The notes beneath the pieces were generated by a model that saw nothing but the letters and a program-made list of their open reading frames with translations, was not told the origin of the DNA and searched no databases. A stretch of 7,485 nucleotides of DNA, taken from NCBI GenBank assembly GCA_017394605.1, contig JAFPXU010000151.1, positions 1-7,485 on the forward strand, read 5' to 3'. This document shows positions 1-6,741 of the stretch, in pieces (within the stretch, counting starts at the first letter, position 1; every line of letters begins with the position of its first letter). The DNA is from Clostridia bacterium (GTDB lineage: Bacteria > Bacillota_A > Clostridia > Christensenellales > CAG-138). The translations under genes were made by a program, and so were the position numbers.

Positions 1-1569
1 CGGCCAGTCGGTGATGTTGGGTCCGAGGATGAGTTCCTCTTCGGGATGCGGATCGCCATAGCCGTAGTAGCAGCGTTTTTTGTATACCGTGTTGTCGAAT
101 ACGTACGGGATGCGTTCCGTCTCATATTCCACGTCGGTCGCCGCCGTGATATAGCCTCCGTTTCTCGCCGTGGCGGCGATGGAACGGGAATCCATCAGGG
201 CGACGCAGCTGATCTGTCCCTCTCCGGGCTTGCTGCCCTCGCGGTTCGGGAAGTTGCGCGTGGTGTGGCGGAGCGACAGCCCGTTGTTCGAGGGCACGTC
301 GCCTGCGCCGAAGCACGGTCCGCAGAAGGACGGCTTGATGACCGCGCCAGCTTCCAGCAGCGCTTCGGTCTTGCCGTTCCTTGTCAGCGCGAGGCTCGTC
401 GGAACGCTGGTCGGATAGACCGAAAGGGAGAAATAGCCGTTTCCGGTGCTTCCGCCCTTCAGGATATCGGCGGCTTCGACGATGTTGTCGAACAGGCCGC
501 CGGAGCATCCCGCGATGATCCCCTGGTTCGCGAGCACGCCCTTCGGGGAGATCTTGCTCCGGAGATCCAGGTGCGCCTTCGGGAATTTCCTTGCCGCCTC
601 CGCCTCGACCCCGGCGAGGATCTCGTCGGCGTTCTGAAGGAACTCATGGATCGTATATGCGTTGGAGGGATGGAACGGAAGCGCGATCATCGGCTCGACC
701 TTGTCGAGTTCGATCGTAAGGAGCGCGTCGTAGTACGCGCCTTCCGCAGGCTGAAGCTTCCGGTACGCTTCGGGACGCCCGTGGATCCCGTAATACCGTT
801 CGATCTCCTCATCCGTCTCCCAGATGGAGGAAAGACAGGTCGTCTCCGTGGTCATCACGTCGATGCCGCTCCTGAAGTCGAACGGGAGGCTTTTCAGGCC
901 GGGGCCGGCAAACTCGAGGACCTTGTTCTTCACGAGACCGTCCGGGAAGGTCGCCTTGACGAGTGCGAGCGCCACGTCGTGCGGACCGACGCCTTTTTTC
1001 GGCGCGCCGGTCAGATAGCACAGGACGACTTCCGGGGGCTTGACGTCGTAGGTGTTGCGGAGAAGCTGCTTGACCAGCTCCGGACCGCCTTCCCCGACGC
1101 CCATGGTGCCGAGCGCGCCGTAGCGCGTATGGCTGTCGGAACCGAGGATCATGTTTCCGCACGCGGCAAGTTCTTCCCGCGCGTAGGAATGAATGACGCT
1201 CTGGTTGGCGGGCACGTAGATCCCGCCGTATTTCTTCGCGGCGGAGAGTCCGAAGACGTGGTCGTCCTCGTTGATCGTGCCGCCGACTGCGCAGAGGCTG
1301 TTGTGGCAGTTCGTCATCGCGTAGGGGAGAGGAAACTCCGTGAGCCCGCTCGCCCTTGCGGTCTGGATGATGCCGACGTAGGTGATGTCGTGCGAGACCA
1401 GCGCGTCAAACCGGATATGCATGACGCCGTCGTCCGTTTCCTTCCGGTGCGCGTTCATGATCTGATAGGCGATCGTGCCTTCGCGTCCCTTTGCCCTGTC
1501 GCAGTTTGCAGCAGCCGCCCGGGGCGCTCCGTCTGCCCACTCCGTTCCCTGTGCCAGATATTTGATCAT
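1..1569 (-). CDS. YbhJ-like aconitase-superfamily hydratase, 3' end cut by window
   Basis: This reads as a [4Fe-4S] hydro-lyase of the aconitase superfamily, closest in pattern to E. coli YbhJ, a protein of unassigned substrate (about 750 residues). The frame is open for 523 codons to the left edge with no stop, so roughly the last 230 residues, including the swivelling C-terminal domain, are missing. Visible marks are GSDSHTRYG at residues 143-151 (the aconitase 'DSHT' signature), IIAGCSGG at 351-358 (first cluster cysteine C355), and FCGPCFGAG at 415-423 (C416 and C419, the CxxC cluster ligands). RNFPNREGSKPGEGQ at 438-452 also fits. Where classical aconitases have a Cys-Asp-His motif, this protein has NCHNSLC (87-93), as I recall for YbhJ. 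The ATG at 1569-1567 has GGGAGG 11 nt upstream. It is transcribed away from citC, so it may hydrate the substrate of a citrate- or citramalate-type lyase; that role is inference. Family assignment is firm; substrate is unknown. Confidence 0.93.
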   Translation of the reverse strand, partial: MIKYLAQGTEWADGAPRAAAANCDRAKGREGTIAYQIMNAHRKETDDGVMHIRFDALVSHDITYVGIIQTARASGLTEFPLPYAMTNCHNSLCAVGGTINEDDHVFGLSAAKKYGGIYVPANQSVIHSYAREELAACGNMILGSDSHTRYGALGTMGVGEGGPELVKQLLRNTYDVKPPEVVLCYLTGAPKKGVGPHDVALALVKATFPDGLVKNKVLEFAGPGLKSLPFDFRSGIDVMTTETTCLSSIWETDEEIERYYGIHGRPEAYRKLQPAEGAYYDALLTIELDKVEPMIALPFHPSNAYTIHEFLQNADEILAGVEAEAARKFPKAHLDLRSKISPKGVLANQGIIAGCSGGLFDNIVEAADILKGGSTGNGYFSLSVYPTSVPTSLALTRNGKTEALLEAGAVIKPSFCGPCFGAGDVPSNNGLSLRHTTRNFPNREGSKPGEGQISCVALMDSRSIAATARNGGYITAATDVEYETERIPYVFDNTVYKKRCYYGYGDPHPEEELILGPNITDWP

Positions 1570-1580
1570 ATTGCCTGAAT

Positions 1581-1586
1581 CCTCCC
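1581..1586 (-). promoter_or_regulatory. Ribosome binding site of the hydratase
   Basis: GGGAGG on the minus strand lies 11 nt before the ATG at 1569. It is slightly far but is the only good match, and it supports this start codon. Confidence 0.6.
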
Positions 1587-1648
1587 GCGTTTATCGCTTG
1601 TCTGTTGGTTCTTCTTTTCCCAGCTCTTCTTTATCAGAGCCGTGTCCT

Positions 1649-1677
1649 ATTATTATTTTAAAGCAAAGCGGAAACAA
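1649..1677 (-). promoter_or_regulatory. Candidate promoter of the hydratase
   Basis: On the minus strand TTGTTT (1677-1672) and AATAAT (1654-1649) are separated by 17 nt, giving a sigma-70-like pair with a 5/6 match at -10. The start of transcription would fall near 1642, leaving a leader of about 70 nt. The LysR-type palindrome at 1704-1720 would be centred near -70, a usual position for such regulators. This is a pattern match only, in an AT-rich stretch where chance matches are common. Confidence 0.4.
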
Positions 1678-1703
1678 TCTCCAATACAATTTCTCCTCTT
1701 AAT

Positions 1704-1720
1704 CATAGAGAACCTCTATG
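1704..1720. promoter_or_regulatory. Palindromic LysR-type operator candidate
   Basis: CATAGAG-AAC-CTCTATG is a perfect inverted repeat with 7-bp arms and a 3-nt centre. Inside it, T at 1706 and A at 1718 give the T-N11-A geometry typical of LysR-type regulator boxes, in the form ATAG-N7-CTAT. It lies between the two divergent candidate promoters, centred near -60 for citC and near -70 for the hydratase. The obvious candidate ligand is the LysR protein encoded at 4146-5069. Binding is inferred; the symmetry is seen directly. Confidence 0.6.
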
Positions 1721-1735
1721 GATTTTCCGAAAGGG

Positions 1736-1765
1736 TTGATTTATGCGCTCCGCCTTTGCTACACT
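1736..1765 (+). promoter_or_regulatory. Candidate promoter of citC-citXG-lysR
   Basis: TTGATT (1736-1741) and TACACT (1760-1765) lie 18 nt apart, each matching the sigma-70 consensus at four of six positions. Transcription would begin near 1772. The modest match is what one expects of an activator-dependent promoter, and the LysR-type palindrome sits just upstream at the usual distance. Confidence 0.42.
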
Positions 1766-1794
1766 GAAGAAAAAGACGAAACGCCCGGTTCTCT

Positions 1795-1859
1795 CCGGAT
1801 TTCCTTCATCTATCATTTCGCATATCGCGCGATAATTGCAGGAAATCCGGCTTATTTCC
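1795..1859 (+). promoter_or_regulatory. Structured citC leader with competing hairpins
   Basis: CCGGATTTCC (1795-1804) is perfectly complementary to GGAAATCCGG (1841-1850), a 10-bp stem around a 36-nt loop. The right arm can alternatively pair downstream: GGAAAT (1841-1846) with ATTTCC (1854-1859) around a 7-nt loop. The two pairings exclude each other. The loop of the long stem contains the self-complementary ATCGCGCGAT (1824-1833) and also the only standard start codon upstream in the citC frame (TTG 1836). No known riboswitch class was recognised. The arrangement could act as a translational or transcriptional switch, or it could be a binding site. Confidence 0.4.
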
Positions 1860-2870
1860 GGCGGATCGTCCGGCAAACGGGAGGTTCCTATCGAAATCAC
1901 GCTCTTTCCCGCTCCGCTTCGGGGGCGGCTCTCTGAAGATTATAAAGAATTTCTATTCTCCTGCGGTCTGCGCGACGAGGGAGACGCGGACGTGACCGCG
2001 CTCATGACGGACGACGATGACACGATCGTCGCCTGCGGTTCCCGCTCCGGCCACATCCTGAAGCAGTTTGCGGTATCCCCCGCCCTGGAGGGCTCCGGCG
2101 TCTTCGCGTCGGTCCTTTCCGCGCTGCAGAGCGACGCGGTGCAAAGCGGGGTCCCGCGCCTGTTCCTTTGCACAAAGCCGCAGAACCTCCGCATGGTCTC
2201 TTCGATGGGCTTCTACCCCGTTGTCTCCACGCAGGAATCGGTCCTCACGGAAAACCGCAGAAACGGTTTTCAGGATTTTCTTGCCTCCCTGCCGCGGTTT
2301 TCGGGCACGTGCGGCGCGATCGTCATGAACGCCGATCCGTTCACGCTCGGTCATCTTCATCTTGCCGAGTACGCCTCCGCGCGCTGCGATACGCTGTACC
2401 TGTTCGCCGTGTCCGAGGCCGGTTCGCTGTTTTCACCGGAAGAGCGGTATGAAATGATCGAACGCGGCACGGCGCACCTGCATAACCGCGTCGTGTGCAG
2501 AAGCGACATGTACCTCGTTTCGCGCGCGACGTTTCCCGCGTATTTCATCCGGGACGAAGCGCACGCCGAAGAGGTCCGCTCCGATCTGGACATCGAACTG
2601 TTCCGCGCAAGGATCGCGCCTGCGCTCGGGATCGTGAAACGCTTCGTCGGTGAGGAGCCGTTCTCCCCCGTCACCCGCGCCTACAACGAGCGCATGAAGA
2701 AACTCCTTCCCGAGAGCGGGATCGAACTCATTGAGATCCCGCGTCTCCGTAACATTAGCGCCGGCTCCGTGCGCGCACTTCTCCGCGAGGGAGAAATGGA
2801 AAAAGCCGCCGAAGCGGTCCCGAAAACTACGTATGAAACGATCCTCCGTCACTTTGGAACAGATGCTTGA
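1836..2870 (+). CDS. citC: [Citrate (pro-3S)-lyase] ligase CitC
   Basis: CitC activates citrate lyase by ATP-dependent acetylation of the thiol on the prosthetic group of the acyl-carrier subunit. Numbered from the TTG at 1836 (344 residues), residues 50-130 fit the N-terminal GNAT-like part (TIVACGSRSGHILKQFAV). GAIVMNADPFTLGH at 160-173 is the nucleotidyltransferase HxGH-type motif. SRATFPAYFIRDE (229-241), RFVGEEPFSPVTRAYNERM (269-287) and ISAGSVRALL (307-316) are CitC family blocks. Length is near the family's usual 340-350. The start is uncertain. TTG 1836 follows an in-frame TAA directly and has no ribosome site, while a strong GGGAGG precedes ATC 1890, from where the protein lines up better with relatives. 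The 3' end overlaps citXG. A citramalate lyase partner is equally possible from sequence. Confidence 0.93.
   Translation: MQEIRLISGGSSGKREVPIEITLFPAPLRGRLSEDYKEFLFSCGLRDEGDADVTALMTDDDDTIVACGSRSGHILKQFAVSPALEGSGVFASVLSALQSDAVQSGVPRLFLCTKPQNLRMVSSMGFYPVVSTQESVLTENRRNGFQDFLASLPRFSGTCGAIVMNADPFTLGHLHLAEYASARCDTLYLFAVSEAGSLFSPEERYEMIERGTAHLHNRVVCRSDMYLVSRATFPAYFIRDEAHAEEVRSDLDIELFRARIAPALGIVKRFVGEEPFSPVTRAYNERMKKLLPESGIELIEIPRLRNISAGSVRALLREGEMEKAAEAVPKTTYETILRHFGTDA
1876..1884 (+). promoter_or_regulatory. Strong Shine-Dalgarno inside or before citC
   Basis: AACGGGAGG ends 5 nt before an in-frame ATC at 1890-1892. No ATG, GTG or TTG lies within reach downstream in any frame. It is the best ribosome site in this leader, and it falls where CitC homologues are expected to begin, so it may mark the real start. 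Confidence 0.5.
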
Positions 2871-4149
2871 CGCCCGTGAACGGCGGGCACAGGCACAGAA
2901 GGAATTGCTGCGTCACGCGGACGGGGAAGCGTGTCTTGTTTCCCTATCGCTCAACATTGCGGGCGACGTCAAACGCACGCCGAAAACGCGTCTGCTGTTC
3001 GACCGCGGGATGAAGGTGTTCGGCATGCTCGGCTTTCAGGAGATATCCCGGCAGATCAGCGACGCGGTCACCGGAACGGAAGCGCTGATCCTGCTGGACG
3101 CGGACGCTTACGCTGTCAAGCAGTCGCTCGAGCGGCTCGAGGATTCCTGCCCGGCCGCACGCCTCTATGACTTCGACGTACTGAACGCTGCGGGCGAAAA
3201 ACTGAGCAGGAGCGTTCCCCGCAAGTGCCTTGTCTGCGACGGACCTGCCGCTGTGTGTGCAAGGAGCCGCGCCCACGGCCTGAACGCGGTAAAGCAGGCA
3301 ACCGAAACGCTTCTGAACTCTTTTGCCGCGGACACGCTTGCGTACACAGCGCATTTCGCGCTGATCCGCGAGTTGCATACGACGCCGAAACCCGGGCTGG
3401 TCGACGAGGCGAACAACGGTGCGCATACGGATATGGATATCCCGCTGTTCGAGAAAAGCGCAGCTTCACTCGTACCGTATTTCCGCCGGGCCGTGCTTGC
3501 CGGAATCGCGGAAGCCGACATGGAAACCCTGAAATCGTACGGACTTGACGCGGAACGCGACATGTTTTCCGTCACGTACGGGGTCAACACCCACAAAGGT
3601 CTGATCTACTCCATGGGACTGCTGCTGTACGGCATGGGGCGAGCACTGGAGACCGGATGCGGCGCGAGGGAAGCGGCGGCGGAGCTGGCGCGGACGGACG
3701 CATTGGCCAGGCTGTCGGACGAAGCGCGTCTTTCAGGGACCAACGGCGGCGCGGTCTACGCAAGGACCGGCGCGAAAGGCGCGATCGGCGAAGCCGCGGA
3801 AGGTTTCCCGCATGCCGCCGCCTGCGCGGAGCGGCTTCAATACTATGAATCAATCGGAGCGGATGCGCCCGGCGCGCTGGCCCTCTGCGACACGATCGCC
3901 GTACTTTCCGACACCAATATACTGCACCGCGGCGGACCCGAAGGTCTCGCGTTCGTGCAGTCGGAGGCGGAAAGAATCGCTTCGCTGCCCGTTTCCGAAC
4001 GCGTCGGTGCTCTCACCGAACTGGACCGTGAAATGATCGAAAGGAATCTCTCCCCGGGCGGCAGCGCGGATATACTCGCGCTCGCGTACCTTCTGAACGC
4101 CTGGCGCGAGCTTTCCGCCCATCTCTTTCCCCCGGAGGACTGTCTATGA
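2833..4149 (+). CDS. citXG: CitX-CitG fusion, citrate-lyase prosthetic group synthesis and transfer
   Basis: One 438-residue protein joins two activities. Residues 1 to about 155 are CitX, which transfers the phosphoribosyl-dephospho-CoA group to apo-citrate lyase ACP: VTLEQMLDARERR (6-18), SLNIAGDVK (39-47), RLYDFDV (110-116), and RKCLVCDGPAAVCARSRAH (130-148). Residues about 160-438 are CitG, which makes triphosphoribosyl-dephospho-CoA from dephospho-CoA and ATP: TPKPGLVDEANNGAHTDMDI (184-203), GVNTHKG (250-256), GAIGEAAEGFPHA (316-328), and RNLSPGGSADILA (404-416). An in-frame ATG at 2731 would add 34 residues read from inside citC with no family similarity. ATG 2833 keeps the conserved CitX opening and overlaps citC by 38 nt. 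ATG 2863, overlapping the citC stop, would cut into that opening. Fused CitXG proteins are known elsewhere. Translation is probably coupled to citC. Confidence 0.93.
   Translation: MKRSSVTLEQMLDARERRAQAQKELLRHADGEACLVSLSLNIAGDVKRTPKTRLLFDRGMKVFGMLGFQEISRQISDAVTGTEALILLDADAYAVKQSLERLEDSCPAARLYDFDVLNAAGEKLSRSVPRKCLVCDGPAAVCARSRAHGLNAVKQATETLLNSFAADTLAYTAHFALIRELHTTPKPGLVDEANNGAHTDMDIPLFEKSAASLVPYFRRAVLAGIAEADMETLKSYGLDAERDMFSVTYGVNTHKGLIYSMGLLLYGMGRALETGCGAREAAAELARTDALARLSDEARLSGTNGGAVYARTGAKGAIGEAAEGFPHAAACAERLQYYESIGADAPGALALCDTIAVLSDTNILHRGGPEGLAFVQSEAERIASLPVSERVGALTELDREMIERNLSPGGSADILALAYLLNAWRELSAHLFPPEDCL
4134..4138 (+). promoter_or_regulatory. Ribosome binding site of the LysR gene
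   Basis: GGAGG lies inside the last codons of citXG, 7 nt before the ATG at 4146, a near-optimal spacing. It fixes the regulator's start. Confidence 0.8.
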
Positions 4150-5069
4150 CCCTGCAGCAGCTGAGATACTTCTGCGTTACGGCGGAAGTCCTGCATTACA
4201 CGCGGGCAGCGGAACTTCTCTATATTTCGCAGCCCAGCCTCTCCTATTCGCTGTCCAAACTCGAAAAGGAGCTCGGCACGCCGCTGTTCGAAAAGCACGG
4301 CAGGCAGATCGCGCTGACCGGTTTCGGTGCGGAGTTTCTGCCTTATGCAAAGCGCGCCCTGAACGAGCTGTCCGCAGGTCTGGAACGCCTCAAGGATCTT
4401 CAGACGCCGAATGCCGGGATCATCAGCCTCGGATATATCTACAGCGTCAGCTTTTCCGTGCTTCCCGCATTCGTCGAACGGTTCTACGCAAATCTGGACA
4501 GTAATCAGGCTGCGTTCCGGTTCCATCAGGGCATGGCAGGCATGCTGATCGAGGAGCTTCTGAACGGCACGCTGGATCTTGTGCTCGCGGGCAGAACGGA
4601 TATCGATTCGATCGAGCATATGCCGGTAGCAAGTCAGGAGCTGTATCTCGCGGTGCCCTTCTCCCACTGGCTTGCAGAGCGAGACCGGGTATCGCTATCT
4701 GAGATCGCGGGAGAGCAGTTCGTCTCGATCACGCATGACGCGATCGTATACCGGGAACTCGCGGGAAAATTCAGGAAAGCGGGCTTCTCCCCCAACATCG
4801 TGTTTGAAGCGGACGAATACAGCTCCATCGCCGCCTCCGTCACCACCGGCGCGGGCGTGGCGATCATGCCGAAGCTGCCGATCCTGGACAATTTCAACCT
4901 GCGCATGATCCCCTTCGATCCCGACGCGCAGATGACGCGCGACATCTGCCTGCTGCGCTACCGCCCGAATCCGATGTCGCCCGCAGTCCAGACCGTGTGG
5001 GACTTTGCCCGGCAGATCTCCCGTTCATCCTCCGAAAAAACATCTCTCACCGAGCAACCCTCCGTATAA
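4146..5069 (+). CDS. LysR-family transcriptional regulator
   Basis: A 307-residue protein of the usual LysR length. Residues 1-60 form the winged helix-turn-helix: LQQLRYFCVTAEVLHYTRAA, then ISQPSLSYSLSKLEKELG (27-44) and LFEKHGRQIALTGFG (47-61). A linker helix follows to about residue 88. From about 90 to 295 it resembles the periplasmic-binding-protein-like effector domain (ISLGYIYSVSF near 93; GVAIMPKLP in the C-terminal half). Its ATG overlaps the citXG stop in an ATGA junction, so it is the last gene of the citC operon and probably autoregulated. The palindrome at 1704-1720 is the natural candidate target, with control of both citC and the divergent hydratase. The effector is unknown; citrate, citramalate or a related acid is a guess from context. 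Confidence 0.93.
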   Translation: MTLQQLRYFCVTAEVLHYTRAAELLYISQPSLSYSLSKLEKELGTPLFEKHGRQIALTGFGAEFLPYAKRALNELSAGLERLKDLQTPNAGIISLGYIYSVSFSVLPAFVERFYANLDSNQAAFRFHQGMAGMLIEELLNGTLDLVLAGRTDIDSIEHMPVASQELYLAVPFSHWLAERDRVSLSEIAGEQFVSITHDAIVYRELAGKFRKAGFSPNIVFEADEYSSIAASVTTGAGVAIMPKLPILDNFNLRMIPFDPDAQMTRDICLLRYRPNPMSPAVQTVWDFARQISRSSSEKTSLTEQPSV

Positions 5070-5257
5070 CAGGCGCCGGTCTGAGAGCACTGTCCCTTCC
5101 GTCGAAAACGATAGGATCCGCGCCGTTCCGATATCGGCATGCGGAAAAAGGCGGATGCGAAAGGTTCCATCCTGCCGGAAAGCGGTCTCTTGTCCTCTTC
5201 CGGGGATCCCGCTCATCTTCTCCTATTGTTCTTCCCGAAATGAAAGCCGAAAGACGG
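5070..5257. other. Convergent intergenic region, no gene recognised
   Basis: This stretch lies between the lysR stop and the terminator of the converging MATE gene. It contains short palindromes such as CCGATATCGG (5128-5137) and a 6-bp inverted repeat CCGGAA/TTCCGG (5175-5180 and 5198-5203) without a following T-tract. I see no convincing plus-strand terminator for the citC-lysR operon and no supported small gene. Confidence 0.5.
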
Positions 5258-5294
5258 AAAAACGACAGCGTCGGGCATGGTCCGATCTGTCGTT
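5258..5294 (-). terminator. Intrinsic terminator of the MATE gene
   Basis: AACGACAG (5261-5268) pairs perfectly with CTGTCGTT (5287-5294). The stem continues inward with TCGG (5271-5274) and CCGA (5282-5285) around a small bulge, closing a 7-nt loop. Read on the minus strand, the hairpin runs directly into TTTTT (opposite 5262-5258), starting 22 nt past the MATE stop codon. On the plus strand the stem is followed by only two T residues, so it should work mainly for MATE. Confidence 0.75.
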
Positions 5295-5315
5295 CCTGAA
5301 TGGCCTGCCAATATG

Positions 5316-6725
5316 TCAACGGTCCGGGTTATTTTGCGGTTGCCCGCAAGGCGGCGTATTCTGAACCGGCATGTCCTCCTTTGGCAGCCTGCGGAAGAAC
5401 CGCAGCGCAAACAGCAGGGCGATCGGCACGCAGAGAACCAGCGCAAGCGGCTGCGCCTCCTGAATCCAGGCAAGGCCGCGCAGTTTCGAAAGGATCAGAA
5501 TTGCCGGTATAAACAGCAGCCCCGAGCGCAGGGCGGAAAGAAAAGAGGCTTCCATTCGTCTGCCCGTGCTCTGGAACAGCATTTCCGTGATCATGCTGAG
5601 CGGGAGAAGCATATAGGCGCCCGCCTGCAGGCGCAGCGCGCGCGTCCCCACTTCTATGACCGCAGGATCGTCACGGAACAGACCGATCAGGTTTTTCGAA
5701 AAGATCAGGATCAGCGTGCAGCCCACGATCATGACCCCCACGGAAGCAGCCATCGAAAAGGCATATCCTTTCCGGACACGGGAATACTTTCCCGCTCCGT
5801 AGTTGAAGGCGGAGACAGGCTGGAATCCCTGCGCGATGCCGACCGCGGTCGAGAAGGTGAAGAAGATGATCCTGGAGACGATGCTCATGGCCGCAACGGC
5901 CGCGTCGCCATACGGCGCGCAGTGCAGGTTGAGCAGGACCGCGTTCAGGCTGTGCAGCAACTGCCGGATCAGACTCGGGAATCCCGTCGACATGATGCTC
6001 CAGTAAACAGCCGGACCCGCCTGTTTCAGTCTGGCCATGCTCAGCCTGGATTCCGTTCTGCCGGAGAGGAACATGTAAAGAAGCACGCCCCAGGCAATGA
6101 ACTGGCTTACAGCCGTGGAGATGCCCGCCCCCGCAATGCCCAGCCCGAATCCAAACATGAGGATCGGATCCCCGATCATGTTGAGCACGGCGCCGGACAT
6201 CAGACCGATCATTCCCAGAAACGCCTTCCCCTCATACCGCAGGAGGTTGTTCAGCGTCAGGCTGCTGCACATGAAAGGCGCAGCGATAAGAATATAGGTA
6301 ATATACGTCTTCGCAAACGGTGCGATCGTCTCCGTGCTGCCGAGGAACATGACGATGGCGTCAAGAAAGACGAATCCGGTCACGGTGATCAGAAGCCCGA
6401 GGGCGAACGAGCCGAAGAATCCGGCGGTCGCATACAGGTTGGAAGTTTCCGGATCCTTCCTTCCGAACGCCCTGGAAACGATGCTCCCGGACCCCTGCCC
6501 CATCATGAATCCGAACGCCTGAATGATCGACATAAAGCCGAACACGACTCCGACAGCCCCGCTCGCGCTTGTACCGAGCCGACCGACAAAAGCCGTGTCC
6601 ACAAGATTGTACAGGTTGTTGACCAGCATTGTGATGATGCTCGGAATCGCCAGCCGCGTCACGAGACGCGGGACGGGCGTATCCGCCATCCGTTCATACT
6701 GGGAACTGTTTCTGCTGTAAGACAT
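5316..6725 (-). CDS. MATE-family multidrug/organic cation efflux transporter
   Basis: A 469-residue integral membrane protein of normal MATE length, rich in hydrophobic segments consistent with about 12 membrane helices in two homologous halves. MATE transporters export cationic drugs, dyes or metabolites using Na+ or H+ gradients. Family marks are TPVPRLVTRLAIPSIITML (16-34), NLVDTAFVGRLG (40-51), GQGSGSIVSRAFGRKD (76-91), GDPILMFGFGLGIAGAGIST (185-204), and GIAQGFQPVSAFNYGAGKYS (296-315). The subtype resembles the MepA/NorM-like proteins common in Clostridia. ATG 6725 gives a short polar N-terminal extension of the kind seen in this subtype; it lacks a clear ribosome site. A later ATG at 6689 (residue 13) is possible. 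It converges on lysR and shows no functional tie to the citrate genes. The substrate cannot be inferred. Confidence 0.93.
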   Translation of the reverse strand: MSYSRNSSQYERMADTPVPRLVTRLAIPSIITMLVNNLYNLVDTAFVGRLGTSASGAVGVVFGFMSIIQAFGFMMGQGSGSIVSRAFGRKDPETSNLYATAGFFGSFALGLLITVTGFVFLDAIVMFLGSTETIAPFAKTYITYILIAAPFMCSSLTLNNLLRYEGKAFLGMIGLMSGAVLNMIGDPILMFGFGLGIAGAGISTAVSQFIAWGVLLYMFLSGRTESRLSMARLKQAGPAVYWSIMSTGFPSLIRQLLHSLNAVLLNLHCAPYGDAAVAAMSIVSRIIFFTFSTAVGIAQGFQPVSAFNYGAGKYSRVRKGYAFSMAASVGVMIVGCTLILIFSKNLIGLFRDDPAVIEVGTRALRLQAGAYMLLPLSMITEMLFQSTGRRMEASFLSALRSGLLFIPAILILSKLRGLAWIQEAQPLALVLCVPIALLFALRFFRRLPKEDMPVQNTPPCGQPQNNPDR

Positions 6726-6741
6726 GCGAGGAGACCGTCAG

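Noticed and set aside
46..1578. A 510-codon open frame on the plus strand
   Set aside because: It is antisense to the hydratase, whose minus-strand translation carries clear aconitase motifs. The plus-strand product has no family pattern, and long antisense frames are expected in GC-rich genes.
1718..1936. 72-codon plus-strand frame in the citC leader, as a possible leader peptide
   Set aside because: No ribosome site, no regulatory codon run, and it overlaps the candidate promoter, so it would begin upstream of the predicted transcript.
3843..4667. A 274-codon minus-strand open frame across the citXG/lysR junction
   Set aside because: Both underlying plus-strand genes are firmly identified, and this frame matches no family I recognise.
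5175..5203. CCGGAA/TTCCGG inverted repeat as a terminator for lysR
   Set aside because: The stem is only 6 bp with a 17-nt loop, and no T-tract follows.
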